This document shows, piece by piece, positions 8,082 through 16,136 of a stretch of DNA of 64,000 bases (the first letter of the stretch is position 1; each line of letters opens with the position of its first letter). The notes under the pieces were generated by a model. The model saw only the letters and a program-made list of their open reading frames with translations. It was not told where the DNA came from and made no database searches. Source of the stretch: Mesorhizobium sp. 65-26 (GTDB lineage Bacteria; Pseudomonadota; Alphaproteobacteria; Rhizobiales; Rhizobiaceae); contig MKVL01000025.1 of NCBI GenBank assembly GCA_001899205.1, positions 372,001-436,000 on the forward strand, written 5' to 3'. A program made the position numbers and the translations under genes.

Positions 8082-9746
8082 TCAGGCCTTCGAGGCCTTT
8101 TCCAGGAAGAGCTGCGACATGGCCGTCGGCTGGACCCCGGCCACACCCTTCGCCGTGGCCGTCAGGTAGTCGTAGAAATAGCCGAAGATCACGGGCGTTT
8201 CCTCGAGCAGCAGCTTCTGGATCTTGCCTGCGGTGGCCTTCTGCGCTTCCAGGTCGAGCGCGGCGATGTAGCTGGTCGCGAGCTGGTCGTAGTCCTTGTT
8301 CTTGAAGTGCGCTGCGTTCCAGGTTCCCTCGCTCTTCAGCGGCGCCGCGAGGTAGACGTTCGGCACGCCACGGTGACCGTAGTCGGTAATGCCCATCACC
8401 GAGTCCAGCCAGTTGGATTTGCCGAACACCGCGTCGCCGTAATAGGCGCTCTGGTCGAGGATGTTGAGGTCGAGCTCGATGCCGATCTCCTTCACCCAGT
8501 TCTGGATGAGCTGGGCGTATTCGGGGATTTCGAGATAGCGCTCGGTGGTGAGCGTCATCTTGAAGCCCTTGCCTACCCCGGCTGCCTCCATGAGCTGCTT
8601 GGCCTGCGCGATGTCCTGCTTGCGCTGCGGCACGCTCGCGTCCGTCGACGGATAGACGGCGGCGAACGGGCTGTCGTTGCCCGGCGCGGCGCGGCCCTTC
8701 ATCAGGCCTGCGACCAGCTTGTCGCGGTCGATGCTGAGCGCGATGGCGCGGCGCACGCGCGCATCCTTCATCGGGCCGTCGTCGCAACGCAGGTGCAACT
8801 GCTGGTGCGCCGACGATTTCAGGCTAAGGATGTCGACGTTCGGATCGTTGAGCAGGGCGACGCCGGCCAGAACGGGCATCTGGTTGATGATGTCGATCTG
8901 GCCGCCCTGCAGCGCCAGGATCTGCGGCTGGATGTCGGTGAAGAAGGTGAACTCGGTGCGCTCCGGCAGCGCCTTCTCGCCCCAGTAGTCGTCGTTGCGC
9001 ACGAAAGAGGCGCCGACCTTGGGCGTGTACTTCTCGATCTTGAACGGTCCGGTGCCGTCGAAGCTCTTTTCGTAGTCGCCCTTGTAGCTCGCCGGAATGA
9101 TGACGGCGTTGTAGTTGTCGGACGACAGCATGTAGGGGAAGTTGCCGTTCGGTGCGTCGAGGTGGAATTCGACCGTGTAGTCGTCGACCTTCTTGCTGGC
9201 GCCCTTCGACAGGATGCCGGTGAACACCGACAGCGCGTTGGAGGAATTGGCCGGATCGGCGAGGCGGTCGATGCTGGCCACCACGTCCTCGGCCTTCATC
9301 TCGCCGCCGCTGTGGAATTTGACGCCCTTGCGCAGCTTGAAGGTCCACACCGAGCCATCGGTGTTCGGCGACCAGCTTTCCGCCAGCGCCGGCTTCAGCA
9401 CCAGGTCGGGACCGTCGATGCAGAGGAATTCGGCCACCTGCTGCATGACGAGCAGGCCGCCGGCGTCGGCGATGGTGACCGGGTCGATCGCCGCGGCCGG
9501 CACGCTGCTGCCGACGCGGATCGTGGCGCCCGGAGCGCCCTGCGCGCGGGCGAGTGACGGCATCGAGCCGAAGCCGGCAGCCATGCCGATGCGGCCGAGC
9601 AGCGGCAGCGACAGGCCGAGCAGGCTGCCGTGGCGAACGAAGTCGCGGCGGCTGACGCGGCCGTCGACGAGCCCGTCGATGAGATGGTTTTCAAGCGGCG
9701 TGCGGTTGCGCCGGATAAGGTCGAGGATACGGTAGTTCTTGCTCAT
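8082..9746 (-). CDS. Family 5 (peptide-type) solute-binding protein
   Basis: Periplasmic binding protein of 554 residues, first gene of the importer operon. The ATG at 9746 gives MSKNYRILDLIRRN; longer in-frame extensions lack family resemblance. A Tat-type signal (VSRRDFVRHGSLLGLSLPLL) is followed by an A-rich stretch ending LARAQG. The SBP_bac_5 domain follows (PVTIADAGGLLVM, VWTFKLRKGVKFHSG, KADD-like KAEDVV, GTGPFKI). Gene order is binding protein, molybdoenzyme, DppB, DppC, DppDF. It is a near copy of the truncated protein at 1-680. Ligand unknown; a peptide, opine or other cationic solute is usual for the family. Confidence 0.95.
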   Translation of the reverse strand: MSKNYRILDLIRRNRTPLENHLIDGLVDGRVSRRDFVRHGSLLGLSLPLLGRIGMAAGFGSMPSLARAQGAPGATIRVGSSVPAAAIDPVTIADAGGLLVMQQVAEFLCIDGPDLVLKPALAESWSPNTDGSVWTFKLRKGVKFHSGGEMKAEDVVASIDRLADPANSSNALSVFTGILSKGASKKVDDYTVEFHLDAPNGNFPYMLSSDNYNAVIIPASYKGDYEKSFDGTGPFKIEKYTPKVGASFVRNDDYWGEKALPERTEFTFFTDIQPQILALQGGQIDIINQMPVLAGVALLNDPNVDILSLKSSAHQQLHLRCDDGPMKDARVRRAIALSIDRDKLVAGLMKGRAAPGNDSPFAAVYPSTDASVPQRKQDIAQAKQLMEAAGVGKGFKMTLTTERYLEIPEYAQLIQNWVKEIGIELDLNILDQSAYYGDAVFGKSNWLDSVMGITDYGHRGVPNVYLAAPLKSEGTWNAAHFKNKDYDQLATSYIAALDLEAQKATAGKIQKLLLEETPVIFGYFYDYLTATAKGVAGVQPTAMSQLFLEKASKA

Positions 9747-9862
9747 GGGTTCTAGGCCCTTTCCCCAGTTATTGTGGTTGGCAAAACATTCCAGTTGACG
9801 AAGTCCTTGGAGTTCTCCTGTCCAGGCAGTCATCAATGTCGGTCGACGAACTGTAGCACGCG

Positions 9863-9897
9863 CTTCCGCGTGGTCCACCCGCGCCATGGCGCGGAAG
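9863..9897. other. Hairpin-forming inverted repeat between two operons
   Basis: CTTCCGCG (9863-9870) and CGCGGAAG (9890-9897) can pair, and a perfect 16-bp palindrome CCGCGCCATGGCGCGG sits inside at 9879-9894. It lies in the 248-bp space between the end of the enolase-superfamily gene (9995) and the start of the binding-protein gene (9746). No T-run is present, so terminator function is uncertain; nothing else recognisable was seen in this gap. Confidence 0.3.
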
Positions 9898-9994
9898 GGT
9901 CAGATTTTCTTGATGCGTTTTCTGTCGATCAGGCGACCCGATCGAGCCAGGCACTGCCGTTTTATCGATATGTCCTCCTTGTGCGGTCGTCCTT

Positions 9995-11179
9995 CTAGTT
10001 AAGCGGCAGCCTGCGGTAGGTCCCGGGCCTCTGCGGGTCGTGGTATTTGTTGCATGGCCCGTTCTCGACGAAATCGCGATGGCAGGCGGCGAGCTTTTCC
10101 CGGGAGAGGGTGATGCCGAGGCCTGGGCCGTCCGGCACGCGCACGACATTGTTTCTCGGCACGAACGGCCCTTCCTCGATGATGTCCATCGGTTGCATGC
10201 GAAACAGCGATTGGTTGGGCTCCCGGATCCAGCCGAGCACCGCGCAAAGATGCAGATAGCAGGCGCTGCCGATGCCGGTGTCGCCGCTGTAGCACCAGTA
10301 GTCGATGCCGGCATGCTCGCAGGCGCCGACAAAACGCTGCATGCGTCCGATGCCGCCATGAGCGGTCGGGTTGCCGACAAAGGCGTCCGGCACCTTCATG
10401 TCGAGGGCGCTCGCAATATCGATGTTGTGGGTCGAAAACGGGATCGAGCAGTGCCTGCGCAGCTCGCGCATCTCGCCGATCGTGGCCACCGGGTCTTCCC
10501 AGTTGCGCACGCCGAGATCCTCCAGCGGCCGGGCCAGCCGCCGCGCCGTGGCGAGCGAGTAGGCCTGGTTGGAATCGATGCGGATCATGACGTCGTCGCC
10601 GAGCCGCTTGCGGATAAGCTCGATCATCCTGAGCGAGACTTTCGGGTCCTCGGTCGAGAACTTGCCCTCGAAGAAGGTTGTGCCGTGGCGCTCATGCAGT
10701 TCCACGCAGTAGTCGGCGACTTCTTCCGGTGTCTTCTCACCCTTGACCGTCGCGCCGTCACCGCGCAGCGAGAAGTAGTCGGTGAACGGCACGTCCTTGC
10801 GCACCGCGCCGCCGAGCAACTGGTAGAGCGGCTGGCCCCAGGCCTTGCCGCGCAGGTCCCACAGCGCCACCTCGATGGCCCCGAAACCCATGATACGCGT
10901 GCGGTCGTTGATCGACTGCACGCCGGTCCAGAACGGCAGGCAGACCTCCTCGGCGCCGGCGATGTCGAAGGCGTCGCGACCGATCAGCCGGGGCGCCAGC
11001 ACATCGTTGACGACGGCTGCCGCGGCCCAGGTCGGCGCTTCGCCGAAGCCGACCAGCCCGTCCTCGGTCTCGACCTCGACGATGGTCGGCGAGAAGCCGT
11101 CCAGTTCGCCGAACACCCAGACGTAGGGCGCTTCCAGCCGGTAGTTGATCGGCGTCGCCTTGATGCTTCTGATCTTCAT
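9995..11179 (-). CDS. Enolase-superfamily dehydratase, glucarate-dehydratase-like (MR/MLE family)
   Basis: Enzyme of 394 residues with an enolase-type N-terminal cap (residues 1-125) and a TIM-barrel active site. Visible candidate ligands and bases are Lys173 (FEGKFS), Asp202/Asn204 (RIDSNQAYS) and Glu228 in WEDPVATIGEMREL, a segment typical of the glucarate dehydratase subgroup. In that subgroup the catalytic base is a His in an HSNSHLG-like motif; here the corresponding stretch reads CYSGDTGIGSA, with Tyr in place of His, so the reaction may differ. The ATG at 11179 lies 1 nt after the stop of the preceding dehydratase gene, so both are co-transcribed. An upstream extension of the frame is not supported. 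Confidence 0.9.
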   Translation of the reverse strand: MKIRSIKATPINYRLEAPYVWVFGELDGFSPTIVEVETEDGLVGFGEAPTWAAAAVVNDVLAPRLIGRDAFDIAGAEEVCLPFWTGVQSINDRTRIMGFGAIEVALWDLRGKAWGQPLYQLLGGAVRKDVPFTDYFSLRGDGATVKGEKTPEEVADYCVELHERHGTTFFEGKFSTEDPKVSLRMIELIRKRLGDDVMIRIDSNQAYSLATARRLARPLEDLGVRNWEDPVATIGEMRELRRHCSIPFSTHNIDIASALDMKVPDAFVGNPTAHGGIGRMQRFVGACEHAGIDYWCYSGDTGIGSACYLHLCAVLGWIREPNQSLFRMQPMDIIEEGPFVPRNNVVRVPDGPGLGITLSREKLAACHRDFVENGPCNKYHDPQRPGTYRRLPLN

Positions 11180-11180
11180 C

Positions 11181-12284
11181 TCAGCCAACCTGGAAGAAGG
11201 GTTTGCCGAGCAGGTCGAGATCGACGTCGATGCCAAGGCCCGGACCGTCCGGAACGCCCATGCGGCTGCCCGTAACCGGCGGCATGTTTCTGGCGGTTCG
11301 CACCGTCACCCATTCGTGGAACGCGATCGCGTGCAGCCGGCGCTCTTCCGGTGTCGACAGCGACAGGTGCGCCATCGCGGCCGTATCGATCTCGGCGCCG
11401 CCAGTATCCTCCACGGTGATCATGAAGCCGAGGTCGACGGCGACGTCGCGCACCTGGCGGGTCTGCGTTACGCCGCCCAGCCTCGATATCTTCAGCGTCA
11501 GCCCGTCGGCGGCGCCCCGGCGATGGATTTCGAGCATCTCCTGCAGCGAGGTGACGGATTCGTCGAGCACCATCGGCTTGTCCAGCATGCGGCGCACCGA
11601 CATGTTTTCCTCGATCGTCGGGCATGGCTGCTCGAAGGTATAGTCGATGGCGCGCGTGGCATCGGCGAACTGGCGCGCCTGGTAGGGCGTCCAGCCGGCA
11701 TTGGCGTCGCAGAAGATAACCGTGCCCTTCGGTACGGCGGCGGCCACGGTCGTCACGCGCTCGATATCGTCGTGGACATTGCCGCCGACCTTGACCTGCA
11801 GCCGATGGTAGCCTTCAGCCACGATGCGTTTGGCAAGGGCCGCCATCTGGTCGAGCGTGCCGTGCGTGACCACCCGGTAGAGCTCCGCCGTCTCGCTCTC
11901 GCGGCCGCCGAGCATCGTCACCAGCGGGACGTCGGCGGCGCGTGCCGCGAGATCCCAGCAGGCCATGTCGAGCGCGGCCTTGATATAGGGATGGCCCTTG
12001 AACACCGTGTCCATCAGCCTGACGATGCCGGCAAGGCCGCGTGGGTCATGGCCGATGAGATGTGGCGCGATTTCGGGAATGCCCGCGCGCGTTCCCGCCG
12101 GAAACGCCGCCGAATAGAAATTGCCGAGCGGCGCCATCTCGCCCCAGCCGGTCACGCCGCTGTCCGAGGTTATGGCGACGATCACGGCGTCGAAGCAATC
12201 GGCCACACGGCCCTTGGACATGCGGTAGGGTCCGTCCACGAAGGGCTGCACGACATGGTAGGCTTTTACGGTCTTGATCTTCAC
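11181..12284 (-). CDS. Enolase-superfamily dehydratase, cis-3-hydroxy-L-proline dehydratase-like
   Basis: Enzyme of 367 residues expected to abstract an alpha-proton and eliminate water. The barrel carries Lys165 (RLQVKVGGNV), metal ligands Asp193/Asn195 (CDANAGW), Glu218 (FEQPCPTIEENM) and Asp241 (VLDESVTS), and Lys265 (LTLKISRLGG). The pair of Lys bases, the single-Lys form of the KxK motif (QVKVGG), the APLGNFY...AGTRAGI loop and EDTGGAEIDTAA segment are the pattern I recall for the cis-3-hydroxy-L-proline dehydratase group. It lies between a GntR/FCD regulator (26 nt upstream) and a second MR/MLE gene (1 nt downstream). Subgroup assignment is from remembered motifs, so substrate is tentative. 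Confidence 0.9.
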   Translation of the reverse strand: MKIKTVKAYHVVQPFVDGPYRMSKGRVADCFDAVIVAITSDSGVTGWGEMAPLGNFYSAAFPAGTRAGIPEIAPHLIGHDPRGLAGIVRLMDTVFKGHPYIKAALDMACWDLAARAADVPLVTMLGGRESETAELYRVVTHGTLDQMAALAKRIVAEGYHRLQVKVGGNVHDDIERVTTVAAAVPKGTVIFCDANAGWTPYQARQFADATRAIDYTFEQPCPTIEENMSVRRMLDKPMVLDESVTSLQEMLEIHRRGAADGLTLKISRLGGVTQTRQVRDVAVDLGFMITVEDTGGAEIDTAAMAHLSLSTPEERRLHAIAFHEWVTVRTARNMPPVTGSRMGVPDGPGLGIDVDLDLLGKPFFQVG

Positions 12285-12310
12285 GGCGGTGTCCGTTTCA
12301 GCAGGGTTGG

Positions 12311-13003
12311 TCAGGCGCCCTTCGACGCGCGCTTCTCGAGCCCGCGCGCGTAGGCGACGAGCTCCTCGAAATCGAGGTCGATGTGTTCGCGGGCATGCCG
12401 TTGCGCGGCGCCCATGTCAGCGCCCTTGAGCAGGCGCACATAGGTTTCGTGTACATCCTCGGCCGGGACGACCTCGTTGCGGGCGCGCTGATGCAGCGCG
12501 AAATACATCTGCAGCCTGGAGGTCAGTCGCTGCCAGGTGTCCAGCAGCACCGCGTTGTCCGCCCATTCGTAGATCAGTCCGTGAAGCTGCAGCGCCGTCT
12601 CGATCTGGCGGGTGGTGTCGCGATCGCGGGTCGCCTGCTTCACGGCCTCGTGTCGCCGGTCCAGCTCTTCGAAGAAGCGCTCGTCGCGCAACGGCCAGCT
12701 TCGCTCGATGGCGAATTCGTCGAGCACCTTGTTGAGGGAATAGGCATCCTCGATGTCCTTGGCGGTGACGTCGATGACGAAGGTGCCGGCGTAGGGAATG
12801 CTGGTCAGGATGCCCTCTTGAACCAGTTCGCGCATCGCCTCGCGCAGCGGCGCGCGGCTCACCCGCATCTGCTCCGCGATGCGCAACTCGTTCAGCTTCT
12901 GGCCGGGCTCCAGCTGGCCCGTCAGGATCGCGCGCCGCAACAGGCCCACGATTTCGGCGCGTCGCGTCGTGTCGGCGATCGGACTGAAATCCAGCTTGCC
13001 CAT
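12311..13003 (-). CDS. GntR-family regulator, FCD subfamily
   Basis: DNA-binding regulator of 230 residues. A winged helix lies at about residues 15-80 (RRAILTGQLEPGQKLNELRI, SRAPLREAMRELVQEGI), followed by the all-helical FCD effector domain (DAYSLNKVLDEFAIE, HGLIYEWADNAVL, HAREHIDLDFEEL) that commonly binds a metal and a carboxylic acid. The ATG at 13003 has GGAG 7 nt upstream. A perfect palindrome of the FCD type lies 38 nt upstream of the start. The gene leads the two enolase-superfamily genes and probably controls them and itself. Confidence 0.93.
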   Translation of the reverse strand: MGKLDFSPIADTTRRAEIVGLLRRAILTGQLEPGQKLNELRIAEQMRVSRAPLREAMRELVQEGILTSIPYAGTFVIDVTAKDIEDAYSLNKVLDEFAIERSWPLRDERFFEELDRRHEAVKQATRDRDTTRQIETALQLHGLIYEWADNAVLLDTWQRLTSRLQMYFALHQRARNEVVPAEDVHETYVRLLKGADMGAAQRHAREHIDLDFEELVAYARGLEKRASKGA

Positions 13004-13040
13004 TCGGCCACTCCAGAGGAAGTTGGCTGCTAGACAAGCA

Positions 13041-13054
13041 GATTGTCGACAATC
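13041..13054. promoter_or_regulatory. Perfect 14-bp palindrome, candidate GntR/FCD operator
   Basis: GATTGTCGACAATC is fully palindromic and contains TTGT-CG-ACAA, the usual half-site arrangement of FCD-type GntR operators. It lies 38 nt upstream of the GntR gene start, which suggests autoregulation of the GntR-dehydratase operon. Confidence 0.6.
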
Positions 13055-13131
13055 CAGCAAGGTGCTCTTTTCAGTTCTTCACATCGGTTGGCTTCGGTCG
13101 GCGCCTGTCACGCACCGCATCCGCTGAAGCG

Positions 13132-13920
13132 TCACGCGGCCCTGCCATAGAAGCCGACGCGCTCCTCGTCGGTGAACATGACGCCAGGACGTTCATAGTA
13201 GGAGAACACCGCGATCATGCGCTCGCGATCTCCTTCGACCGTGGTGACGCGATGGGCGGTGTTCTTGCCCCGGAAGACGTTCAGCGTACCGGCCTTGATG
13301 CGCAGGATCCTCGCTTCGGGGTCGCGCCCCTCGAGCAGCCTGGCCACGCCGTCATAGTTGGGATTGTCGTCGGACCTGAGGTCGGTGCGGTATTCGAAAT
13401 CGCCGCCACGCTCCGGGGCCTGCAGGAGAAGCGTCGTCGTGAACTCCGAGCGGTCGAAATGCCAGTTCAAGGCCTCGCCGGCCCGGTAGCCCATGACGTT
13501 GGCGCGGGCGAGCGGGTCCTGCATCACATGCAGTTGCTGCTTGCCCATGGTTGCCGCCAGGAAACGCACCAGCGGCTCGTACTCATAGATGGCGAGAACG
13601 GTGCTTTGCGGGATCTGGTCGGCACAGACCGTATGGCTGATGGTCTCGACCTTGCGCAGGGCCGGGTGGTCGGGCGAAAGCTCCGGGATCGACGGCTTGA
13701 AGTAGATGTTGTGCATGCGCTTGTGGACATATGAGCGCGTGTCCATCACCGGCCGGATTTCCGCGACCGCCTTTTCGGCCACGCCGGCGCGCAGGAAGCC
13801 TTCCAGGTTGAACATGCCGTTCGCTTCGAGCTCGGCAATACAAGCGTCAACGAGGCGCTTCCATTCAGGGCTGCCCTCGCGGTCGAGCGGATAGCGGTCG
13901 AGGTCCAGAATGTCCTTCAT
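13132..13920 (-). CDS. HalD/BesD-like Fe(II)/2-oxoglutarate-dependent oxygenase with a hydroxylase-type triad
   Basis: Predicted non-haem iron oxygenase of 262 residues, a length typical of the HalD/BesD group that acts on free amino acids. The motif NWHFDRSEF gives His154 and Asp156, and NTAHRVTTV gives His223; together they form a complete 2-His-1-carboxylate iron site. In the halogenating members the Asp is Gly or Ala, so this protein is expected to hydroxylate. RERMIAVFSYYERPG is typical of the C-terminus. ATG 13920 is chosen because GGAGG lies 8 nt before it; ATG 13926 is only 2 nt from it. It faces a LysR gene and neighbours a hydroxyproline-dehydratase-like gene. Substrate unknown. Confidence 0.85.
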   Translation of the reverse strand: MKDILDLDRYPLDREGSPEWKRLVDACIAELEANGMFNLEGFLRAGVAEKAVAEIRPVMDTRSYVHKRMHNIYFKPSIPELSPDHPALRKVETISHTVCADQIPQSTVLAIYEYEPLVRFLAATMGKQQLHVMQDPLARANVMGYRAGEALNWHFDRSEFTTTLLLQAPERGGDFEYRTDLRSDDNPNYDGVARLLEGRDPEARILRIKAGTLNVFRGKNTAHRVTTVEGDRERMIAVFSYYERPGVMFTDEERVGFYGRAA

Positions 13921-13950
13921 CGTCATGTCCTCCAGAAGTTTGTGGCTTCA

Positions 13951-13971
13951 GAAGATCGCAAAAAAATCTTC
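13951..13971. promoter_or_regulatory. Inverted repeat between divergent oxygenase and LysR genes
   Basis: GAAGAT (13951-13956) and ATCTTC (13966-13971) form a perfect 6-bp inverted repeat around a 9-nt A-rich spacer. It sits 31 nt upstream of the oxygenase start and 53 nt upstream of the LysR start, a usual place for a LysR site. Binding is inferred from position only. Confidence 0.4.
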
Positions 13972-14023
13972 CGCTCAACGGCGAAAATAATTAGGATTGC
14001 GAAAGAAAAACTTTGGGAAGAGC

Positions 14024-14932
14024 ATGGATCGGCTGCCGCCCCTCAACGCGATCAGGGCTTTCGAAGTGGCGGCGCGCGCCGGCAGCTTCACGCTTGCCGC
14101 AAGCGAACTCGGTGTCTCTTCCGCTGCGGTCAGCCAGCAGATACGCAACCTCGAGGGCTGGTTCGGCAAGCAGCTTTTCGTGCGCAGCGGCAACCGCATC
14201 GCGCTCACCGATGCGGGCCACGCCATCTATCCGCAGACCGCGCGCGCGCTCGGCGACATCGCCGCGATCGGACGCCGCATGCTGGAGGGCGGCGTGCGGA
14301 CACGACTTGTCGTCAGCGTGCCGTTTTCCCTGGCCGAACTGTGGCTGGCGCCGAGGCTCGCCCTGCTGCTCGACGCCTTCCCGCACATGGCGATCGATGT
14401 GCGGGCGGAGGACGATCCGGTCGACCTGGCGCGCCAGAACATCGATCTGCGCATCAGCTATGGCGACTACCACTATCCCGGCCTGCGCATGGTCAGGCTC
14501 GTGCATGACGAGGTGCTGCCGGTCTGCGCGCCGGAGTTCTGGCGACGGCACGGCGATGGGGCCGCCGGCCTGGGCGATCTGCATGAGAGCATGTTCATCC
14601 ACACCAACTGGGGCCCGAACTATGCCTCGCATCCAAGCTGGGCCGACTGGTTCGAGGCTGCCGGCACGAACCGTTCGCCCGACCCTTCGCATGGCCGCCG
14701 CGTCGGCCTCTCCAGTCTGGCCATCGCATCGGCGAGACTTGGCCTGGGCATAGCGCTGGGCCAGCGTGTCATGGCGAGCGACGATATCGCGGCCGGGCGG
14801 CTGATCGCGCTTTCGACGACATCGGTCCGGCTCGGGCATCCCTATTGCGCCTTCATGCCACCGGCCAAGGCCGACCGCGCCGACATCGTGCGGCTCGTCG
14901 AACTGCTCGCGAAAACGGCGCCCTCGACCTGA
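14024..14932 (+). CDS. LysR-family regulator, GcvA-like
   Basis: Regulator of 302 residues with a GcvA/AmpR-type winged helix (LPPLNAIRAFEVAARAGSF, SAAVSQQIRNLEGWFGKQLF) and a LysR effector domain (VSVPFSLAELWLAPRLALLL, DLRISYGDYHYPGLRM). The ATG at 14024 has GGGAAG close upstream and gives the family-typical start MDRLPPLNA; the frame extends to TTG 13997 without added similarity. It is divergent from the HalD/BesD-like oxygenase and likely controls it. Confidence 0.93.
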   Translation: MDRLPPLNAIRAFEVAARAGSFTLAASELGVSSAAVSQQIRNLEGWFGKQLFVRSGNRIALTDAGHAIYPQTARALGDIAAIGRRMLEGGVRTRLVVSVPFSLAELWLAPRLALLLDAFPHMAIDVRAEDDPVDLARQNIDLRISYGDYHYPGLRMVRLVHDEVLPVCAPEFWRRHGDGAAGLGDLHESMFIHTNWGPNYASHPSWADWFEAAGTNRSPDPSHGRRVGLSSLAIASARLGLGIALGQRVMASDDIAAGRLIALSTTSVRLGHPYCAFMPPAKADRADIVRLVELLAKTAPST

Positions 14933-14945
14933 CCGGTCAAGGGCG

Positions 14946-14972
14946 CCGCCGCTGAAGCCGAGCCTGCGGCGG
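14946..14972. terminator. Possible hairpin between convergent genes
   Basis: CCGCCGC (14946-14952) can pair with GCGGCGG (14966-14972). It lies in the 43-bp gap between the LysR stop and the stop of the efflux adaptor gene, a position suited to a shared terminator. It lacks a U-run on either strand, so support is weak. Confidence 0.3.
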
Positions 14973-14975
14973 AGG

Positions 14976-16121
14976 TCAGGTGGCCGGCTTTTGCGGTAGC
15001 GGTGATACCGGCATTCCCGGTCCGATCTTCTGCAGGTTACCCGTGATGATCTGGTCGCCCTCGGAAACGCCGCTCAGGATGGCCACCTGATCGCCATTGG
15101 TCGGCCCCAGCGAAACGATGCGCTGGTCGACCGTGTTGCCCTTGCCGAGGACGTAGAGATATTTTCCGAGTTGGCTTGAGCCCAGCGCCGTCTGCGGCAC
15201 CATCAGCGCGTCAGGTTGCTGCTTGATGTGCAGCCGCACGCGAACATATTGCCCAGGCAGAAGCGCGAATTTCGCATTGCCGATCGTTGCACGCGCCGTG
15301 ATCGTGCCGGTCGAGTGGTCGATGGTGTTGTCGATGAAGGTAAGCTGGCCTTTCTGGACGGGTGCTGTTTCACCGGGCAGCAATATGTCGACATCGACCG
15401 GTCCCGCCGCCCTGGCTTGCTCGATCTGGGCCAGGTCCGTTTCGCTCGGATTGAACGTCACATAGATCGGGTCGAGCTGGACCAGTGTGTTGAGGACAGT
15501 GCCCGCGACGCTGACCAGCGTTCCGACGGAGGCCTGGCTGCGGCCGACACGCCCGGCGAAGGGGGCCCGGATTTCGGCGTAGCCCAGATTGAGTTCCGCC
15601 GTGCGGAGCGCGGCCTGGTTGACGGCAAGCGATGCTTCCGCTTCGCGCAGGGTGCTGGTGCGCTGGTCGAAAGCGTCCTTGGCGATGTAGCCGCTCTTGG
15701 CCAGTTCGGTGCCGCGGCCGAGATTGGAGCGGGCGTAGTCGAGCGTCGCGGTGTCGCGCTGGACCTGTGCCTTGGCCTGGTCGAGGGCGGCCTGATAGTC
15801 CTGCGGGGCGATGCTGTAGAGAAGATCGCCCTGCCGGACGTCGCTGCCGTCATCGGCGTTCTGCTCCTGCAGATAGCCGGGCACGCGCGCCTGCAGCGTG
15901 ATGCTGTGGATAGGCTCGGTGCGCGCGGCATAGTCGAGATAGATCGGTATGGTCTTCCTGACGACGTTCACCACCGGTACGGGCATGACGAACGCAGCCG
16001 GGGCCGGTGCCGCGCCGGCAGTGCCGGCGCTCAGGCTGCCCATGTCCAGCAGGTGAACGCTGGCCACGGAGATTGCGCCAAGCGCGACAGCCGTTCCCAA
16101 TGCTATTTTCCATCTACGCAT
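14976..16121 (-). CDS. RND efflux periplasmic adaptor (membrane fusion protein)
   Basis: Adaptor of 381 residues linking an inner-membrane RND pump to an outer-membrane channel. An N-terminal hydrophobic anchor (about residues 6-26) is followed by a lipoyl-like half (ITLQARVPGYLQEQNADDGS), an alpha-hairpin (ATLDYARSNLGRGTELAKSG), a second lipoyl half (GYAEIRAPFAGRVGRSQASVG) and a beta-barrel with DNTIDHSTGTITARA. It resembles MexE/AcrA-type proteins. It follows the pump gene by 15 nt; the order pump-then-adaptor is the reverse of the common acrAB order. No outer-membrane channel gene is adjacent. Confidence 0.95.
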   Translation of the reverse strand: MRRWKIALGTAVALGAISVASVHLLDMGSLSAGTAGAAPAPAAFVMPVPVVNVVRKTIPIYLDYAARTEPIHSITLQARVPGYLQEQNADDGSDVRQGDLLYSIAPQDYQAALDQAKAQVQRDTATLDYARSNLGRGTELAKSGYIAKDAFDQRTSTLREAEASLAVNQAALRTAELNLGYAEIRAPFAGRVGRSQASVGTLVSVAGTVLNTLVQLDPIYVTFNPSETDLAQIEQARAAGPVDVDILLPGETAPVQKGQLTFIDNTIDHSTGTITARATIGNAKFALLPGQYVRVRLHIKQQPDALMVPQTALGSSQLGKYLYVLGKGNTVDQRIVSLGPTNGDQVAILSGVSEGDQIITGNLQKIGPGMPVSPLPQKPAT

Positions 16122-16136
16122 GATCAGTCTCCGATC

